A DNA stretch of 64,000 nucleotides from Yoonia sp. SS1-5 (GTDB lineage: Bacteria; Pseudomonadota; Alphaproteobacteria; Rhodobacterales; Rhodobacteraceae): positions 2,232,001-2,296,000 of the forward strand of contig NZ_CP151767.2 in NCBI RefSeq assembly GCF_038443705.2. Direction: 5' to 3'. A program made the translations under genes and the position numbers. The notes under the pieces were generated by a model. The model saw only the letters and a list, made by a program, of their open reading frames with translations, was not told the DNA's origin and did no database searches. The first letter of the stretch is position 1, and each line of letters starts with the position of its first letter. Positions 63,405-64,000 of the stretch are shown here, in pieces.

Positions 63405-64000
63405 CATCCCCCCGGGCCATCACTTGATTGACGGCGCCTGGGTGCCGGCAGAGGCGCGTTTACAGGTCAGCGATCCATCCACCGGGGCGCCGATGACCAC
63501 GATTGCCCGTGGCACGGCATCTGACATTGATGCCGCCGTTAGTGCAGCCCAGCGCGCCGGGGCCGGCAGTTGGGGCGCGATGACGGCCCTCGACCGGGGT
63601 CGCATCCTGACCCGGATCGGACAGGCCGTGCAGACCCATATCGACACCCTCGCCCGGATCGAGGCGATGGACGTCGGCAAACCCTTGTCCCAGGCGCGCG
63701 CCGATGCCTTGGCCCTTGCCCGCTACATGGAGTTTTACGGCGGTGCCGCCGACAAGATCACGGGCGAGACGATCCCGTATCTCGACGGCTACACCGTCTA
63801 CACGCTGCGCGAACCACATGGGGTGACGGGGCATATCATCCCCTGGAACTACCCGATGCAGATTATCGGGCGTTCCATCGGGGCGGCCCTGGCCATGGGC
63901 AATGCCTGCGTATTGAAGCCGGCGGAAGAGGCCTGCCTGACCGCGCTGGCCTTTGGTGCCATCGCAACCGAAGCCGGTTTGCCCGACGGCGCCCTGAACA
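63385..64000 (+). CDS. Aldehyde dehydrogenase, N-terminal part (runs off the window)
   Basis: An open frame from ATG 63385 to the window edge, 205 codons, with no stop. It reads as an NAD(P)-dependent aldehyde dehydrogenase: LIDGAWVPA near the N-terminus, GVTGHIIPWNYPMQI in the cofactor-binding region and VLKPAEEACLTAL. The catalytic Glu and Cys lie beyond the window. It overlaps the ATPase gene by 20 bases, so it belongs to the same operon and probably oxidises an aldehyde derived from the imported compound. Confidence 0.9.
   Translation, partial: MPLSPFNIPPGHHLIDGAWVPAEARLQVSDPSTGAPMTTIARGTASDIDAAVSAAQRAGAGSWGAMTALDRGRILTRIGQAVQTHIDTLARIEAMDVGKPLSQARADALALARYMEFYGGAADKITGETIPYLDGYTVYTLREPHGVTGHIIPWNYPMQIIGRSIGAALAMGNACVLKPAEEACLTALAFGAIATEAGLPDGALN

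Noticed and set aside
1..64000. CRISPR arrays, insertion sequences, prophage, tRNA or rRNA genes
   Set aside because: Reading through the window showed no regular direct repeats, transposase or integrase motifs, or cloverleaf-forming or rRNA-like sequence. Weak tRNA signals could only be excluded with a covariance search.

Overview
The window looks like chromosome of a marine Rhodobacterales (roseobacter-group) alphaproteobacterium. It is GC-rich and densely coded, with many ATGA/TGATG/GTGA start-stop overlaps. The gene orders rnd-kdsD-lptC-lptA-lptB-hpf-ptsN, rimP-nusA-ylxR-infB, dnaK-dnaJ and secA/argJ/mutT are alphaproteobacterial. No rRNA, tRNA, CRISPR array, insertion sequence or prophage was seen. 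All calls come from reading the sequence and from knowledge of the families; no database search was run.

Region 1 (1-13,300): the end of a TetR-type regulator and a molybdenum hydroxylase pair (iorB, iorA) are followed by an exporter-type ABC protein. Next comes a glucosylglycerate locus: a GH13_18-type glucosylglycerate phosphorylase runs toward an operon encoding glucosyl-3-phosphoglycerate phosphatase and synthase, so synthesis and phosphorolysis of this compatible solute sit side by side. A chemoreceptor with a C-terminal CheR/CheB docking pentapeptide and a lone sugar-binding protein follow.

Region 2 (13,475-18,131): a guanidine-I (ykkC) riboswitch precedes a six-gene operon. It encodes a three-part ABC importer, a ureohydrolase whose sequence and context fit a nickel-dependent guanidine hydrolase (GdmH), a cysteine-free histidine-rich protein, and a 54-residue exported or membrane protein with a histidine motif. 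No HypA or HypB homologue is present in the window. The last two genes are therefore candidates for a different metal-delivery route, and this is the most novel part of the window.

Region 3 (18,128-23,515): a complete beta-hydroxyaspartate cycle, bhcA-bhcB-bhcC-bhcD, with the divergent IclR-type regulator bhcR. It should convert glyoxylate and glycine to oxaloacetate. The AT-rich divergent intergenic region carries two inverted repeats of one pattern.

Region 4 (23,652-30,525): a GGDEF-EAL protein with a degenerate GGDEF motif, then the lipopolysaccharide-transport and stress block (RNase D-like exonuclease, kdsD, lptC, lptA, lptB, hpf, ptsN). Region 5 (30,522-39,324): cell-surface polysaccharide genes comprising a tandem-domain sulfotransferase, a GT14-type glycosyltransferase, two paralogous GT2 enzymes, galU, kdsB, cysQ and an orphan ABC-2 export permease. 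CysQ removes the PAP produced by sulfotransferases, so a sulfated surface glycan is a reasonable inference.

Region 6 (39,542-57,717): housekeeping genes dnaK, dnaJ, radC, secA, a parvulin, argJ, mutT, infB-ylxR-nusA-rimP (with a leader that looks like an attenuator) and panC-panB. Region 7 (57,834-64,000): a family-5 solute-binding ABC uptake operon containing a truncated isochorismatase remnant, a GNAT acetyltransferase and the start of an aldehyde dehydrogenase that runs off the window.
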